A DNA stretch of 7,333 nucleotides from the NCBI GenBank assembly GCA_937873805.1, contig CALMWO010000597.1, positions 1-7,333 on the forward strand, in the 5' to 3' direction. The DNA is from an uncultured Hyphomonadaceae bacterium (GTDB lineage: Bacteria; Pseudomonadota; Alphaproteobacteria; Caulobacterales; Hyphomonadaceae). Both the position numbers and the translations under genes were made by a program. The notes below the pieces were generated by a model. It was not told where the DNA came from. It did not search any database and saw only the letters and a list, made by a program, of their open reading frames with translations. Shown here in pieces: positions 6,592-7,333 of the stretch. How positions within the stretch are numbered: position 1 is the first letter of the stretch; each line of letters opens with the position of its first letter.

Positions 6592-7333
6592 GAAGTGATA
6601 CGCTTTACTGATCTCGTGCGACAGCTGCCGCGTTGTGTCGATCGCATCCGAGATGAACTGGTGCAGACCGCTCTGGAACAATTCCTCGATCTCCAGCGTG
6701 TCGAGCCGGTCCACCATTTCGCCCGCGATCAACTGTGGCGCGCTGTTCTCGCCATAGAGCTCACCCAGATCGTCCAGGAAGCGCTTGATGGCGCGATAGC
6801 AGTACGAGACGGAGCGCGGGAAGGTGGCATTGAGGATCAGGAAGTCGGCGATGCCCCACGGCGTGTAGTCGCCTTTGTAGACATGGTGATAGGCGCGCAG
6901 CGCTGACGTTGCGCGCAGCACGCTGGTCCACTGGTGATAATCGCGACCGCCGCCGACCACGTCCGTCTCGGGCAGCAGCACATAGTACTTCACGTCGAGC
7001 AGGCGCAGCGTCATGTCCGCCCGCTCGATCAGCCCGCCCATGCGCAGGAAGTAATAGCCGTCATTGCGCAGCAGCGAGATTTCAGACGCGCCCCGGAACG
7101 CCGCCGTGCGGTTCTTGGTCCACTCCAGCAGCGACGGGAGATTCTTGAGCGCCGTCTCCGCATCCATCTGGCCAAGACTGCGCCAGCCATCATTGAGCGC
7201 TTCCCACATGTCCTGCGTCAGCGCGGTGCGGATCGCCCGGCCGTTGGCGCGCGCCGATGTGAGGCAGGAGCGGATCGACGACGGGTTGTCCGGATCGAGC
7301 AGCAGACGCTGCACCACCGAGCCGGCATTCAGC
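6589..7333 (-). CDS. Alpha-E domain protein (COG2307-type), N-terminus cut by window edge
   Basis: This is an all-helical alpha-E family protein, a companion of circularly permuted ATP-grasp proteins in Anbu-type and related operons. Its biochemical role is unproven; comparative genomics proposes that it helps make or attach a peptide-like tag. The frame is open to the right edge (LNAGSVVQRLL...), so a GTG at 7317 is internal. 247 residues are present, against roughly 310 usual for the family. The first ERAE-type helix expected near the N-terminus is missing. The second is present as GGLIERADMTLRLLDV (ERAD codons 7015-7026). Other family-like stretches are SARANGRAIR...MWEALN, WTSVLRATSALRAYH, FLILNATFPRSVSYCYRAI and the C-terminal HEISKAYHF. 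It is cytosolic, with no signal or membrane segment in the visible part. It is coupled to the transglutaminase gene by overlap of its stop with that gene's ribosome site. Family assignment is confident; function is not. Confidence 0.92.
   Translation of the reverse strand, partial: LNAGSVVQRLLLDPDNPSSIRSCLTSARANGRAIRTALTQDMWEALNDGWRSLGQMDAETALKNLPSLLEWTKNRTAAFRGASEISLLRNDGYYFLRMGGLIERADMTLRLLDVKYYVLLPETDVVGGGRDYHQWTSVLRATSALRAYHHVYKGDYTPWGIADFLILNATFPRSVSYCYRAIKRFLDDLGELYGENSAPQLIAGEMVDRLDTLEIEELFQSGLHQFISDAIDTTRQLSHEISKAYHF

Noticed and set aside
5737..6906. 389-codon plus-strand open frame opposite the transglutaminase and alpha-E genes
   Set aside because: It is long only because the GC-rich template rarely gives stops. 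The translation is Arg-rich with no recognisable fold, and it crosses two well-supported minus-strand genes with intact catalytic motifs.
7315..7317. GTG at 7315-7317 as the start of the alpha-E protein
   Set aside because: The frame continues to the edge, and the usual N-terminal helical repeat of the family would be missing, so this is an internal valine.

Overview
The window looks like chromosomal DNA of a GC-rich alphaproteobacterium. The glutamate synthase closely resembles the Azospirillum-type alpha subunit, every gene has strong GC codon bias, and the genes are packed with 3-9 bp between converging stops. The genus cannot be fixed from the sequence. A free-living member of the Caulobacterales/Hyphomonadaceae or Rhizobiales is an inference only. 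No mobile elements, CRISPR arrays, tRNAs or rRNAs were seen, and no stretch over 300 bp lacks a gene.

Left block (1-4109, + strand): most of gltB, the large subunit of NADPH-dependent glutamate synthase. Its N-terminal part, including the catalytic cysteine, lies off the left edge. A likely Rho-independent terminator (4100-4136) closes it. No gltD follows, so the small subunit must be encoded upstream or elsewhere.

Middle block (4119-4927): two small genes diverge from a 92-bp spacer. On the minus strand is a 107-residue protein with two predicted membrane helices and no recognised family. On the plus strand is a 130-residue zinc-binding protein of the GFA/CENP-V (Mss4-like) family.

Right block (4931-7333, minus strand, read right to left): a partial alpha-E (COG2307-type) protein, a transglutaminase-like cysteine protease homologue, and Anbu, the ancestral bacterial proteasome beta-subunit homologue. 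This is the known but functionally unresolved Anbu operon. Its usual fourth member, a circularly permuted ATP-grasp protein (COG2308-type), is predicted just beyond the right edge. The published comparative-genomics idea is that the ATP-grasp/alpha-E pair makes or attaches a peptide-like tag that the transglutaminase-like protein and Anbu then process. Nothing in this window proves that. The transglutaminase here carries a glutamine-rich tail, and a 62-bp spacer with a small dyad separates it from anbu. These are the two least ordinary details of the locus.

The left and right blocks show no functional link. The main biological interest is the Anbu operon.
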